Assembly: GCA_903953895.1 (NCBI GenBank) | Contig: CAJBLH010000167.1 | Coordinates: 62,001-126,000 of the forward strand | Origin: an uncultured Desulfobacteraceae bacterium | Lineage (GTDB): Bacteria > Desulfobacterota > Desulfobacteria > Desulfobacterales > Desulfatirhabdiaceae | Reading direction: 5' to 3' | Length of the DNA: 64,000 nucleotides | Shown: piece after piece, positions 40,031-47,699 of the stretch | How positions within the stretch are numbered: position 1 is the first letter of the stretch | How the letters are laid out: each line of letters starts with the position of its first letter | Translations under genes and position numbers: made by a program | The notes under the pieces: generated by a model | What the model was told of the DNA's origin: nothing | Seen by the model: the letters and a program-made list of their open reading frames with translations, nothing else | The model's database searches: none

Positions 40031-41287
40031 TCATCCGAATTCACCGACCGGAATGACCCGGCGAAAATACGTCCCATCTTCGATGGTCTTAACAAGAAGC
40101 CGGGTTCCATCCGGGCTGAACAAAGGATCCCAGGCCGCTTCGCAGTCCTGCCGCCACAGTCGATCGTCCAGGGCCATCGTGTATTTGCCGCCGCGTTCCA
40201 CTTTGGCAGCCACATGGGCGCCGTCCGGGCTGAAAACCGGTTTCCATATCATATCGAATGTGTTGTTCCAGGCCGTTCCCTGAACAGCTATGCTCCAACG
40301 CTCTTTATCCTTGACGATCACAGCGATTTTTCGGCTGTCGGAGCTGAATGTCATATCCGTGACAAAATCGCTGAAAACATGGCGCCAGGCCCTGCCGTCC
40401 ACGGCTACGGTCCACTTTCCGAACCCGGTGGCGACAATGGCGACGATACACTTTCCGTCCGGACTGACCACAGGATGCCAGAGCTGATCGAAGGGAGTAC
40501 TCCACAAGAGCCGCCCTTCTTCAGCCAGATACCATTTTCCTTTCACCCTGACCGGAGCAATAACGGCGCCACTGATCGGATGAAATATGGGCTCCCACAC
40601 CCCGCCGAAGGTTTTCTCCCAGGGGCTGCCGTTGACGGCGATCGTATAGTCGTAAAGGGTCAACCTCACTTCGGCAGCCAGATCGCCGTTCAGGTTCATG
40701 GCCTTGCGCCAGACATTGACAAAGGGGCGATCCCAGACCACGCCATCCTTGGCCGCAGAAATCGTTCCTTGCTGAAATTTGCGGATTTCGACTTCTCCGG
40801 TCGGTATCACCTGAACGGATGCCGCCGTGTGGTTTCCGTCCGGGCTTAGTACCGGATCAGTCAGATTTCCGTAAGTTTCTTCCCAGGGAACATCATTCAA
40901 AGCCATCCCATATTGCCGATCCTGCTGAAACGACACGGCAATGCTCCGTCCGTCCTGGCTGAACAGTGGATTCCACACGTAACCAAATCGGTTTTCCCAG
41001 GAAACCCCATCCACGGCAAGAGTCCACTCCCCCGCATCCGAAACCAGGGCCGTCAATCTATCATCGGCCGTAAAGCGGAGATGCCATATTTTCTCGAAAG
41101 GATTTTCCCAGGTCTGGCCGTTCACACAGACAGTGAATTCTCCTTCAGCGATATTGACGATCGAGGCGACCCGTTCTCCGTCATAACTGACATAGGGCTC
41201 CTCCACCCACTCAAACCGGCTGTTCGAATTCCCGACGGGTATGCTTTTTTCCCCTGTCTGCCAGTCCCACGCGATTGTGTCCGCCAT
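40031..41287 (-). CDS. tmcD: TmcD, tryptophan-rich WD40/beta-propeller-like subunit
   Basis: 418 residues built from about eight repeats of 40-48 residues with the pattern VDG-x2-W-x3-F-x2-VW-x-P-x-FSPDG-x4-AA-x-V. Examples are WENRFGYVWNPLFSQDG, WEKTFGGVWEPIF and WNNTFDMIWKPVFSPDG. It is a soluble beta-propeller with no signal peptide or redox motif. TmcD of the Desulfovibrio complex is described as a tryptophan-rich protein, which agrees with this composition and location. It is the first gene of the minus-strand operon here (start ATG 41287 behind GGGGGG). Confidence 0.85.
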   Translation of the reverse strand: MADTIAWDWQTGEKSIPVGNSNSRFEWVEEPYVSYDGERVASIVNIAEGEFTVCVNGQTWENPFEKIWHLRFTADDRLTALVSDAGEWTLAVDGVSWENRFGYVWNPLFSQDGRSIAVSFQQDRQYGMALNDVPWEETYGNLTDPVLSPDGNHTAASVQVIPTGEVEIRKFQQGTISAAKDGVVWDRPFVNVWRKAMNLNGDLAAEVRLTLYDYTIAVNGSPWEKTFGGVWEPIFHPISGAVIAPVRVKGKWYLAEEGRLLWSTPFDQLWHPVVSPDGKCIVAIVATGFGKWTVAVDGRAWRHVFSDFVTDMTFSSDSRKIAVIVKDKERWSIAVQGTAWNNTFDMIWKPVFSPDGAHVAAKVERGGKYTMALDDRLWRQDCEAAWDPLFSPDGTRLLVKTIEDGTYFRRVIPVGEFG

Positions 41288-41951
41288 GAACCCCCCAATA
41301 TTTATCCTTCATAAAAAGTAATGTCTGAGAGTTAATATATCATGAGCATCTGTCAAGAGTTCACAGCATTTCCTTGACCGGATGAAAAATGGAATCCGTG
41401 CTAAGTCCCGGAGAGGGTGGGTCATCCTGGTGCTTTCGAGACTGTATCAAATTGGGCGCAAGCGCTGCTTGCTGAAAAATCAGGATTCAATAAAAAAAAG
41501 ATTCTTTAGACAATCATAGTTTTTTATTTAATCGAGAACATTTATCATGTCAAAGATTTTTTCAGAGGCTGTCACGATTTCCAGGATACATGATACCATT
41601 ACCGGGTGATGATAAACCGCCAAAGGTCATAATCAGCACTTTTACCTCCCCTGCCCCAGCCGGGAGATGGAGTTTTGGAAAGTTCAGATTATATCCGTTC
41701 GCAGTATATATAGATTTTCAGGTAGTAAATTTGGCTGCATTACCGGTCGTCAGCGAATTATAATACAGATTCCTTCCTATAGGCCTGCGAAATGTGATAT
41801 CTGTAAGCTTATACAGTCGCAACTTTTAATGGGAATTGGAATTGACTTTTATCATCATACAATTGTAAATAAAAATCAGGATTACCGTTTTTCAATGTAC
41901 GATTCATTTTCACGCATCAACGTTATTGCTTACAGAGGAGGCTGTTCACAT
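41288..41951. other. Non-coding region between tmcD and the lipoprotein gene
   Basis: 664 bases without a supportable gene; an open plus frame from 41667 is continuous with the lipoprotein but has no start signals or conserved features. A plus-strand promoter candidate is TTGACT (41842-41847) with TAAATA (41866-41871), spacer 18. The tmcD promoter must lie near 41290-41400 on the minus strand; TTGACA is readable there (41360 region) but no good -10 at the right spacing. Nothing else is recognised. Confidence 0.45.
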
Positions 41952-42416
41952 ATGACAAATCTACGGTTCGTGACTATTATCCTGTTTGGAGCCATTGCAC
42001 TCTTCATGACGGGTTGCGCCACCGCCGACTCCAATACCGCAGGGGGGACATCCGAGGCAGCGATTCAGAAGGATCAGGGGTCAACACCCTTATACCGTGA
42101 ATTCGGGGATGTGCTTATCCCCAGTGAAATGGATCCTGTTCCCGATTCCTCTTTCATTTATTCAACATCCGGGTTCACGGCCGGGGTGCTTACCATCAAA
42201 GGAAGAGTGGACACAGAATCACTGATCGCTTTTTTTGAAAACAATATGGCCAAGGATAATTGGAAAATGGTCAGTGTTTTCAAGTCCCCAAAATCCATCA
42301 TGATGTTTCGAAAAGAAACCCGCTGGTCGGTAATCAATATCCACGAAGAAACGTTCAATACCTATGCGGAAATATGGGTTGCTCCTACGGCCGGAAATTC
42401 CGATCTTTTGAAATAG
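41952..42416 (+). CDS. Small lipoprotein, DUF4810/Slp-like role unknown
   Basis: 154 residues. The start ATG 41952 has AGAGGAGG 11 bases upstream. A lipoprotein signal peptide ends FMTGC (Cys about residue 22), followed by a Ser/Thr/Gly linker. The mature domain (YREFGDVLIPSEMDPVPDSS, GVLTIKGRVD, FFENNMAKDNWKMVSVF) is a compact alpha/beta fold in which a helix with NNMAKDNW alternates with strands, as in a family of outer-membrane-associated lipoproteins of deltaproteobacteria. I cannot name its function; the DUF label in the call is only a suggestion. coaBC starts 16 bases later. Confidence 0.75.
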   Translation: MTNLRFVTIILFGAIALFMTGCATADSNTAGGTSEAAIQKDQGSTPLYREFGDVLIPSEMDPVPDSSFIYSTSGFTAGVLTIKGRVDTESLIAFFENNMAKDNWKMVSVFKSPKSIMMFRKETRWSVINIHEETFNTYAEIWVAPTAGNSDLLK

Positions 42417-42432
42417 TGCAGGGATGGTTGCC

Positions 42433-43641
42433 ATGCTGACATCGCTAACGGATAAAACCGTTGTTCTCGGAGTATGCGGGGGAATCGCCGCCTATAAAAG
42501 TGTCGATTTGCTCAGACTTATCACCAAGTGCGGGGCCACAGTTCGCGTAATCCTGACGGAAAATGCCGAGCATTTTGTCGGCCCCCTCACGTTTGAAGCC
42601 CTGTCTGGTCAGCCAGTCGGGCGGAACTTGTTTGAAAAAGGCGGCAATACGTCCATCCAGCATATCGAATGGGCGCAGACCGCCGATGCCGTCGTGGTCG
42701 CACCGGCAACCGCCAATATCATCGGAAAACTGGCCTGTGGTATCGCTGACGACGCCTTAAGCACCTTCTTGCTGGCAGTAACTGCCACCCGGCTGCTTTG
42801 CCCTTCCATGAACGCCAATATGTATCTAAATGGTGCCGTTCAACAAAATCTCGATACGCTCAGAAACAGGGGATATCAGATTGTCGCACCTAGCTCCGGC
42901 CTGATGGCCTGCGGCACAACAGGCCCAGGAAGACTTCCGGAACCCGCTGAAATTCTCGATGCCCTGATCACAACGCTGACGGAAAAAGACCTCTATGGCA
43001 AACATATTTTGATCACCGCAGGCCCGACCAGAGAGTTTATCGATCCGGTCCGATTCATCAGCAATCCGTCATCCGGGAAAATGGGATTTGCCATTGCCAA
43101 GGCAGCGGCCCAGCGCGGCGCAACGGTCACTCTCGTCTCAGGCCCATCCGAACTGCCTGACCCTTACCATGTCAAGGTGATCCGAGTGCTTTCGGCAAAG
43201 GAAATGGCGGATGCGGTCTTGGGTCTTTTTGATCAGGCGGACGCCGTTATCAAAACGGCTGCCGTCTCCGACTACCGTCCGAAGGTCCAATCGAATCACA
43301 AGATCAAAAAAGGATCCGACGAGCTGGCCTTGACGCTTGAAAGAACTCAGGATATTCTTAAAGAATTGGGAGCGCGCAAAAAAGACCAGATTTTGGTCGG
43401 GTTTGCCGCTGAAACCCAGTCGTTGCAGACCTATGCAACACAGAAACTTCTGGAAAAAAATCTGGATATCATCGTCGGAAACATCATCGGAGAAGAAGAT
43501 GCCGGCTTCGGCTCTGAAACCAACAAGGTCACACTGTTCTACAGTAACGGCGCCAGCGAGTCTCTTGCTCTGATGCCCAAGCACACGGTGGCCGGCATCA
43601 TTCTGGACCGGATGGCCGAATGTCTGAATCAAAAAGCGTAA
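42433..43641 (+). CDS. coaBC: Bifunctional phosphopantothenoylcysteine decarboxylase/phosphopantothenate-cysteine ligase
   Basis: Makes 4'-phosphopantetheine for CoA. About 402 residues. The flavin CoaC half has VLGVCGGIAAYKSVDLLR, APATANIIGKLACG, PSMNANMY and the active-site Cys in LMACGTTGPGRLPEP. The CoaB half has TAGPTREFIDPVRFISNPSSGKMG and KTAAVSDYRP. The frame includes an ATG at 42424, but the only ribosome binding site (CAGGG, 42419-42423) fits ATG 42433. It heads a compact row with the UDG and phosphoesterase genes. Confidence 0.96.
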   Translation: MLTSLTDKTVVLGVCGGIAAYKSVDLLRLITKCGATVRVILTENAEHFVGPLTFEALSGQPVGRNLFEKGGNTSIQHIEWAQTADAVVVAPATANIIGKLACGIADDALSTFLLAVTATRLLCPSMNANMYLNGAVQQNLDTLRNRGYQIVAPSSGLMACGTTGPGRLPEPAEILDALITTLTEKDLYGKHILITAGPTREFIDPVRFISNPSSGKMGFAIAKAAAQRGATVTLVSGPSELPDPYHVKVIRVLSAKEMADAVLGLFDQADAVIKTAAVSDYRPKVQSNHKIKKGSDELALTLERTQDILKELGARKKDQILVGFAAETQSLQTYATQKLLEKNLDIIVGNIIGEEDAGFGSETNKVTLFYSNGASESLALMPKHTVAGIILDRMAECLNQKA

Positions 43642-43684
43642 CCACTCTCTTTCAAACCGCCGGCGGATCATTGATAGGAACACC

Positions 43685-44461
43685 ATGAACCGACAACATG
43701 TTATGATATCCATCGTAGATGAAATTCTTTACTCGCTGCGGAATCTGGCTGAAAAAGGATGCCGGGGTTTCGACTGCTCGGAACACAGCCTGTCGGTGCT
43801 AAAGTCCTGGGCGCGGTCGACCTCGGCCGAACCTGTTCCGCCCGAATCCGCTGCGGTAATCGTTCACCCCCCCCTCCAACCCTCCCCTTGCCGGGGGGAT
43901 GTACCACGGATCACTGACTCACTTGAATCCATCATTACGGATATGGAAGACTGCCGACGATGCAAGCTGTCAACCACACGAACCAGCATAGTTTTCGGTG
44001 CGGGCAGTCCAACCGCCTCCCTCATGTTTGTGGGAGAGGCGCCGGGTTTTGATGAAGATCAGCAAGGGGTGCCCTTTGTAGGCAAGGCCGGCCAACTGTT
44101 GACCAAGATCATTCAGGCCATCAACCTGACACGGGATCAGGTCTATATCTGCAATGTCATCAAATGCCGCCCCCCGGGAAACCGTGATCCGGAAGCCGAT
44201 GAAATTCTGGCCTGTGTTCCGTTTTTAAACCGCCAGATCGCATCGATTCAGCCGGAGTTTATTTGTGCGCTGGGAACGTTTGCTGCGCAAACACTTTTAA
44301 AGACAACGCTACCGATATCCAAGCTGAGGGGCCGGTTTCATGACTACAACGGCATTCGGCTTCTTCCCACATTTCACCCTTCGTATCTTCTCCGGAGTCC
44401 GGACAAAAAACGGGAAGTCTGGGAGGATATGAAGCTGCTCATGAACGAAATGTCACCCTAA
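43685..44461 (+). CDS. Family 4 (iron-sulfur) uracil-DNA glycosylase
   Basis: Removes uracil from DNA. 258 residues. The catalytic core (from about residue 95) holds FVGEAPGFDEDQQGVPFVGKAG (motif GEAPG), YICNVIKCRPPGNRDP and the second active-site loop FHPSYLL. Cysteines for the [4Fe-4S] cluster are CRRC near 93-96 and a C-x16-C pair (ACVPFLNR to FICALG). An N-terminal extension of about 90 residues includes an odd Pro-rich linker (HPPLQPSPCRGD) encoded by a C-rich repeat-like DNA stretch. The core is intact, so the gene should be functional. Confidence 0.93.
   Translation: MNRQHVMISIVDEILYSLRNLAEKGCRGFDCSEHSLSVLKSWARSTSAEPVPPESAAVIVHPPLQPSPCRGDVPRITDSLESIITDMEDCRRCKLSTTRTSIVFGAGSPTASLMFVGEAPGFDEDQQGVPFVGKAGQLLTKIIQAINLTRDQVYICNVIKCRPPGNRDPEADEILACVPFLNRQIASIQPEFICALGTFAAQTLLKTTLPISKLRGRFHDYNGIRLLPTFHPSYLLRSPDKKREVWEDMKLLMNEMSP
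43866..43902 (+). repeat. C-rich intergenic-type repeat lying inside a coding sequence
   Basis: A run of eight C, CTCC, AACCCTCCCC, TTGCC and GGGGGG forms a CCCTCCCC/GGGGGG hairpin inside the glycosylase gene. The same kind of sequence is seen between genes at 58121-58140 (CCTCCCCC-TGCT-GGGGGAGG). It keeps the reading frame open and encodes a linker. Confidence 0.45.
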
Positions 44462-44482
44462 AAAAGGATTCCGGGTAAAGAC

Positions 44483-44959
44483 ATGAAAGTAAAGTCTGAC
44501 AGCCTGACAGCAGCCGTAATTTCAGATACGCACGGCGTTCTGGTTCCGGAAGCCCTGAAGCGTTTAATGGGTGTTGACCTGATCATCCATGCCGGCGATA
44601 TCGATACCCCGGCGGTGCTGAGCGAATTGAGCCGTATCGCGCCGGTTGTTGCCGTTCAAGGAAATATGGACAGAGGCAGATGGGCATCGCACCTTTGTGA
44701 AATCGAAGCCATTGAAATCGGCGAGTGTCTCCTGTACGTGCTTCACGATATCAACCGACTGGATATCGATCCTTCCGCTGCCGGAATGGATGCGGTCGTA
44801 CACGGCCACACCCACCAGCCTTCCGATACGATGCAAAACGGAGTCCGGTTTCTGAACCCTGGCAGCGCAACCAATCCCCGCCGCAACTCGCCGCCTTCAC
44901 TCATGAAACTTTATATCAGAGGCAAGGTGCTTCACCCGGAACTTGTTCTCTTGGGGTAA
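44483..44959 (+). CDS. YfcE/MJ0936-type metallophosphoesterase
   Basis: 158 residues of the calcineurin-like fold. All metal motifs are present: ISDTHG (Asp, His), IIHAGDID (Asp), VQGNMD (Asn) and VVHGHTHQP (His). Members hydrolyse phosphodiesters in vitro; the cellular substrate is unknown. It starts 21 bases after the glycosylase gene. Its last 44 bases overlap the tail of the convergent radical SAM gene. Confidence 0.9.
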   Translation: MKVKSDSLTAAVISDTHGVLVPEALKRLMGVDLIIHAGDIDTPAVLSELSRIAPVVAVQGNMDRGRWASHLCEIEAIEIGECLLYVLHDINRLDIDPSAAGMDAVVHGHTHQPSDTMQNGVRFLNPGSATNPRRNSPPSLMKLYIRGKVLHPELVLLG

Positions 44960-47507
44960 CAGGCGGAAGACAACAAGTTGTGCCCGGCGCCAGTTTGATG
45001 ATTCGGGCCGTTTTGATCGCATCTTCCGAAAGATCGAACACAGCAGCCAGAATCTCCGCCGGCCTCAACGTCTGCTGCTGGCCGGAACGGATCGACAGAA
45101 TCAGGTTGTCCTCTTTGTCCAGTTTCATTTCTTCCACATATGCTTTATAATTTATCAGATCCATCATCGCTTTTCGGTTGACGCGGGTTTTTACGAACAC
45201 TTCACTTGTGTGAAAGACTTCGATTCGGCTTTTTTCAAACTTCCCGGTTTTCAGTTCGATCTGATAACAGATGCTTCCGCCAGCACCCACCTCTTTTTTT
45301 GAAGGGGCGATTTCCCATCGGGTAACAGTCAATCCTTCAGGAAGGGTCTGATTGAGTCTTTCCATCATCTGGCGGGATGAGAATGCCGGCATGGCGGACA
45401 CCACACAGGTTTCATGCAGACTTTCCATACCCACCGGCAAGGGATCGTTAAAAGATATTTTGGGCTTGGGGTGAAACCCGGCGGAGAACTCAACTGGAAT
45501 CTTGGCTCTGCGGAGCGCGCGGAACATGATATTGGCCAGTTCAAGATGCCCGAAAACCCGCGCAGGTCCGGCTTTGGCATAGGAAATTCGGTACCGGACA
45601 GGCTTTACAATTGTGGGAACGGCTGAATCTACTTGTAGTTCAGTGTGCCTCTCCTCGGATGCCGTAAACACTCTGGGTTCAATGGCCTGAAAATCACAGA
45701 CTCCGCAGGATTGGCAATCCCCCGTCCGGCAGTCCGGGGTGGATTCCTGTTGCAGCGATCTTTCCCATTCGGAAATCAAAAAGTCGCGGGTCACCCGCGC
45801 ATGAATATGATCCCAGGGAAGCGGCTCTGAAATATCCCGGGTGCGGGTTGTGTAAAAAGCGATGTCGATGCCGGTTTCCGCCAGCGATTTCTCCCATTTC
45901 GCAGCATCGAAATGATCGCTCCACCCATCCAGGCGGCAGCCGTTGCGCCAGGCGGCGACCAGAAGTTTGGAAAGCCGCCGGTCTCCCCTTGCCCACAGCC
46001 CCTCCAGAAGACCTACTTGTGGATGTTGCCATTTAAACTGGATATCCGAATATTGTAGATTTTCTTTGAGCCATTGAATTCTTTTGCGGGACGCCTCGAC
46101 CGTCAGTTGCGGCGACCACTGAAAGGGTGTGTGGGGTTTGGGGATAAATGTATTGACACTGACATTGATCTGATTCTTATGCCCTTTCATCCCCCTGGTT
46201 TTTTGCAGCCTCAGCTTTCGAAGATCGAGTACCAGATCCACAAGGGCGCTCAGGTCTTCTTCGGTTTCCGTGGGAAGCCCGACCATGAAATAGAGTTTGA
46301 TCACCTGCCACCCTAAAGAAAAGGCATCGCGAACCGTCGAGGCAATGTCTTCCCGGGTGATGTTTTTATTGATCACATTCCGCAGCCGCTGACTGCCAGC
46401 TTCGGGGGCAATGGTAAAACCTGTTTTCCGGATCTGTTTGATCCGGGTCATCAGCTCCGGGGTCAGGGTACCGGCACGAAACGAGGGCAAGGATACGGCA
46501 ATGTGTTCCGGCATGCATCGGGCAATCAGCCCGGCCATCAATTCCGGCATACAACTGTAATCACTGGTACTGAGCGACAGCAATGACAGCTCGTCATAAC
46601 CGGTTGCCGCCAGCGCCTGTTCCGCCTGATGCATCAGGGTGTGGACCGAACGCTCCCGAACTGGCCGGTATATCATACCGGCCTGACAGAATCGGCATCC
46701 GCGCGTACAGCCTCTGGAAACTTCCAGCCGCAGTCTGTCGTGAACCGGACGGCCGTAAGGCACCACCGGTTTTTCCGGAAAAGGGGCATCGTCCAGACTG
46801 GGAATGATCGCCCGAAGCACCCGCGAATAGTCCGGATATCGTGGGATGAGTGTCTGAAACCCTTCTGCGGTGTATACCGGCTCGAAAAAAGACGGAACAT
46901 ACACCCCTTCGATATGCCGCCAAGACTCCAATAGCTGCTTTTTATCATTACCGCCGTTTTGTTTCCACATCTTCCAGCAGCCGGCCATTTCAAGAATGAC
47001 GGTTTCGCCATCTCCGATCACCATGGCATCGAAAAAATCTGCCACAGGCTCGGGGTTGACGGTACACGGCCCTCCGGCGATCATCAGCGGAAAGGATAAA
47101 TCCCTGTCTTTTGCAAAAAATGGAATACCGGCCAGATCCAGTATGGTCAGGATATTGGTATAATTGAGTTCATAAAGCAGACTGAACCCAAGGATATCAA
47201 ACTGCCTCAGCGGCCGCTTGGATTCCAGCGATGTCAGGGGCAGCCGGGCGCTTCGCAGCCGGGATTCCATATCCATACTCGGCGCATACACTCTTTCCGC
47301 TGCAATGGTTTCTTCGCGGTTCAGCAAGTGATAAAGAATTTGAAGCCCAAAATGGGATGTACCGATAGTATATAAATCCGGAAATGCCAGAGCAATCGAC
47401 AGCTCGACGGTTTTCGGGTCTTTTTTGACGGCGTTGACTTCCGAGCCGATATACTGACTGGGCATTTCAACCAGCGGCAAGATATCTTGAATACACGCAT
47501 AGGTCAT
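44916..47507 (-). CDS. B12-binding-type radical SAM protein fused to DUF2344 (TIGR03960/TIGR03936)
   Basis: An 863-residue fusion. The N-terminal region (about 1-200) is a degenerate cobalamin-binding-like domain (FPDLYTIGTSHFGLQILY). The radical SAM core follows with LEVSRGCTRGCRFCQAGMI (CxxxCxxC near 270) and SLPSFRAGTL. A CDFQ-type Cys cluster (CRTGDCQSCGVCDF) sits near 605. The C-terminal DUF2344 domain covers about 640-830 (RYRISYAKAGPARVFGHLEL, FHPKPKISFNDPLPVGMES). DUF2344 is often found beside ribonuclease E/G genes, which points to RNA modification or ribosome work, but the reaction is unknown. It overlaps the phosphoesterase gene tail to tail by 44 bases. Confidence 0.9.
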   Translation of the reverse strand: MTYACIQDILPLVEMPSQYIGSEVNAVKKDPKTVELSIALAFPDLYTIGTSHFGLQILYHLLNREETIAAERVYAPSMDMESRLRSARLPLTSLESKRPLRQFDILGFSLLYELNYTNILTILDLAGIPFFAKDRDLSFPLMIAGGPCTVNPEPVADFFDAMVIGDGETVILEMAGCWKMWKQNGGNDKKQLLESWRHIEGVYVPSFFEPVYTAEGFQTLIPRYPDYSRVLRAIIPSLDDAPFPEKPVVPYGRPVHDRLRLEVSRGCTRGCRFCQAGMIYRPVRERSVHTLMHQAEQALAATGYDELSLLSLSTSDYSCMPELMAGLIARCMPEHIAVSLPSFRAGTLTPELMTRIKQIRKTGFTIAPEAGSQRLRNVINKNITREDIASTVRDAFSLGWQVIKLYFMVGLPTETEEDLSALVDLVLDLRKLRLQKTRGMKGHKNQINVSVNTFIPKPHTPFQWSPQLTVEASRKRIQWLKENLQYSDIQFKWQHPQVGLLEGLWARGDRRLSKLLVAAWRNGCRLDGWSDHFDAAKWEKSLAETGIDIAFYTTRTRDISEPLPWDHIHARVTRDFLISEWERSLQQESTPDCRTGDCQSCGVCDFQAIEPRVFTASEERHTELQVDSAVPTIVKPVRYRISYAKAGPARVFGHLELANIMFRALRRAKIPVEFSAGFHPKPKISFNDPLPVGMESLHETCVVSAMPAFSSRQMMERLNQTLPEGLTVTRWEIAPSKKEVGAGGSICYQIELKTGKFEKSRIEVFHTSEVFVKTRVNRKAMMDLINYKAYVEEMKLDKEDNLILSIRSGQQQTLRPAEILAAVFDLSEDAIKTARIIKLAPGTTCCLPPVTPREQVPGEAPCL

Positions 47508-47534
47508 GATATTGTAGTTTCCAATTGATATGTT

Positions 47535-47643
47535 ATTGCTTTCACGTTAATGGACTTGGGAAGGCAGCCGGGAGGAGATCGTACTTTTTTTCTCGTACAT
47601 CCCCGACCGCTAACGCGCCCAAAATCTTTATCGTGAAAGCAAT
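47535..47643 (-). repeat. MITE-like inverted-repeat element, copy B
   Basis: 109 bases with perfect 12-base terminal inverted repeats, ATTGCTTTCACG and CGTGAAAGCAAT. Read on the minus strand its first half is nearly the same as copy A at 34767-34872 (about 42 of 47 positions). An inner palindrome GTAC-GAGAAAAAAA-GTAC is private to this copy. It sits in the divergent region between the radical SAM gene and htrA, where it may influence either promoter. Confidence 0.72.
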
Positions 47644-47699
47644 GGATGTTTTGTGGCGCCGCAATGGCCTGCAAGGTCGTGAACAACGCTGAAAGATAG

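Noticed and set aside
40013-40849. 278-codon plus-strand open frame opposite tmcD
   Set aside because: The minus strand contains eight regular repeats of TmcD; the plus frame only mirrors that regularity.
41667-41951. N-terminal extension of the small lipoprotein
   Set aside because: The open frame continues upstream, but a lipoprotein signal peptide starts exactly at ATG 41952 behind AGAGGAGG, so the upstream part is not coding.
43868-43902. Possible CRISPR repeat or frameshift in the glycosylase gene
   Set aside because: There is a single hairpin-forming C-rich stretch without spacers, and the reading frame continues intact across it.
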